DNA of 5,120 nt from Pseudomonadota bacterium (GTDB lineage Bacteria > Pseudomonadota > Alphaproteobacteria > Rhizobiales > Xanthobacteraceae): the NCBI GenBank assembly GCA_021779635.1, contig JAJYAH010000570.1, forward strand, positions 1-5,120, given 5' to 3'. Both the position numbers and the translations under genes were made by a program. Each line of letters starts with the position of its first letter. Position 1 is the first letter of the stretch. Of this stretch, positions 4,986-5,120 are shown piece after piece. The notes under the pieces were generated by a model. The model was not told where the DNA came from. It ran no database searches and was given only the letters and a program-made list of their open reading frames with translations.

Positions 4986-5120
4986 TCCTTCGGTGAAGTT
5001 TCGCTGGAAACCATCTGCCAGCGGCCAGGTAACCGCGAGCCTTTAGAGAGTCGCCCGTTAAGAAGCTGATCTGAGGGCTGATTGGACGCTGATTGCTGCG
5101 ATGAGTGCGGTCAGGATAAG
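4986..5120. other. Right-edge sequence without a firm gene; possible transposase tail
   Basis: Read leftward from the window edge, an open frame ending at TAA (5060-5058) gives L-I-L-T-A-L-I-A-A-I-S-V-Q-S-A-L-R-S-A-S. The hydrophobic LILTALIAAISVQ piece is vaguely like the last helix of IS4-type transposases, but 20 residues are far too few to decide. No terminal inverted repeat or target duplication can be seen. The rest of the stretch holds nothing I can support. Confidence 0.15.

Noticed and set aside
1..5120. CRISPR array, tRNA or rRNA genes
   Set aside because: No regularly spaced repeats of CRISPR size and no cloverleaf or rRNA-like segments were recognised on either strand.

Overview
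The window looks like accessory DNA from a GC-rich alphaproteobacterium, most likely a rhizobial or Bradyrhizobium-type genome. The reasons are the high GC with C/G-ending codons in the intact genes, two short gene remnants at the left edge that resemble small conserved hypothetical proteins I associate with Bradyrhizobiaceae (from memory, no search), and a reduced-sulfur gene set typical of that group. Several genes are broken, as expected in a decaying or recently rearranged genomic island.

Layout, left to right. 1-164 (+) holds the frameshifted tail of a small conserved hypothetical gene. 261 to about 440 (+) holds the start of a second one, beginning MPRTGWTPS, which also loses frame. 461-2140 (-) is an intact Tat-exported SoxB-like / 5'-nucleotidase-family metallohydrolase. 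Upstream of it on the same strand are a truncated DUF442 (TIGR01244-type) sulfur-transferase/phosphatase-like gene (2239-2485), a stretch that may be a decayed DUF2892 membrane protein (about 2640-2850), and an intact single-domain rhodanese (2853-3197). A very AT-rich control region with a perfect 12-bp palindrome (3229-3240) separates this leftward block from a rightward one: an intact TauE/SafE-type anion exporter (3349-4131), then an open frame (4205-4921) whose last ~140 codons are the C-terminus of a sulfide:quinone oxidoreductase (SQR). The N-terminal two thirds of that SQR are missing. 4922-5120 has no firmly assignable gene.

Rhodanese, DUF442, DUF2892, TauE/SafE and SQR genes are regularly found together in bacterial sulfide/persulfide detoxification operons controlled by ArsR-type persulfide sensors (BigR/SqrR/YgaV). 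The locus therefore reads as such a cluster split by a divergent promoter, with a SoxB-like hydrolase joined to its end. SQR would oxidise sulfide to sulfane sulfur, rhodanese and DUF442 proteins would move that sulfur, TauE would export sulfite or a related anion, and the SoxB-like protein would act on a periplasmic sulfur or phosphate ester. In this copy SQR and DUF442 are truncated, so only rhodanese, TauE and the SoxB-like protein can still work as such. No soxXAYZ, persulfide dioxygenase or regulator gene is visible.
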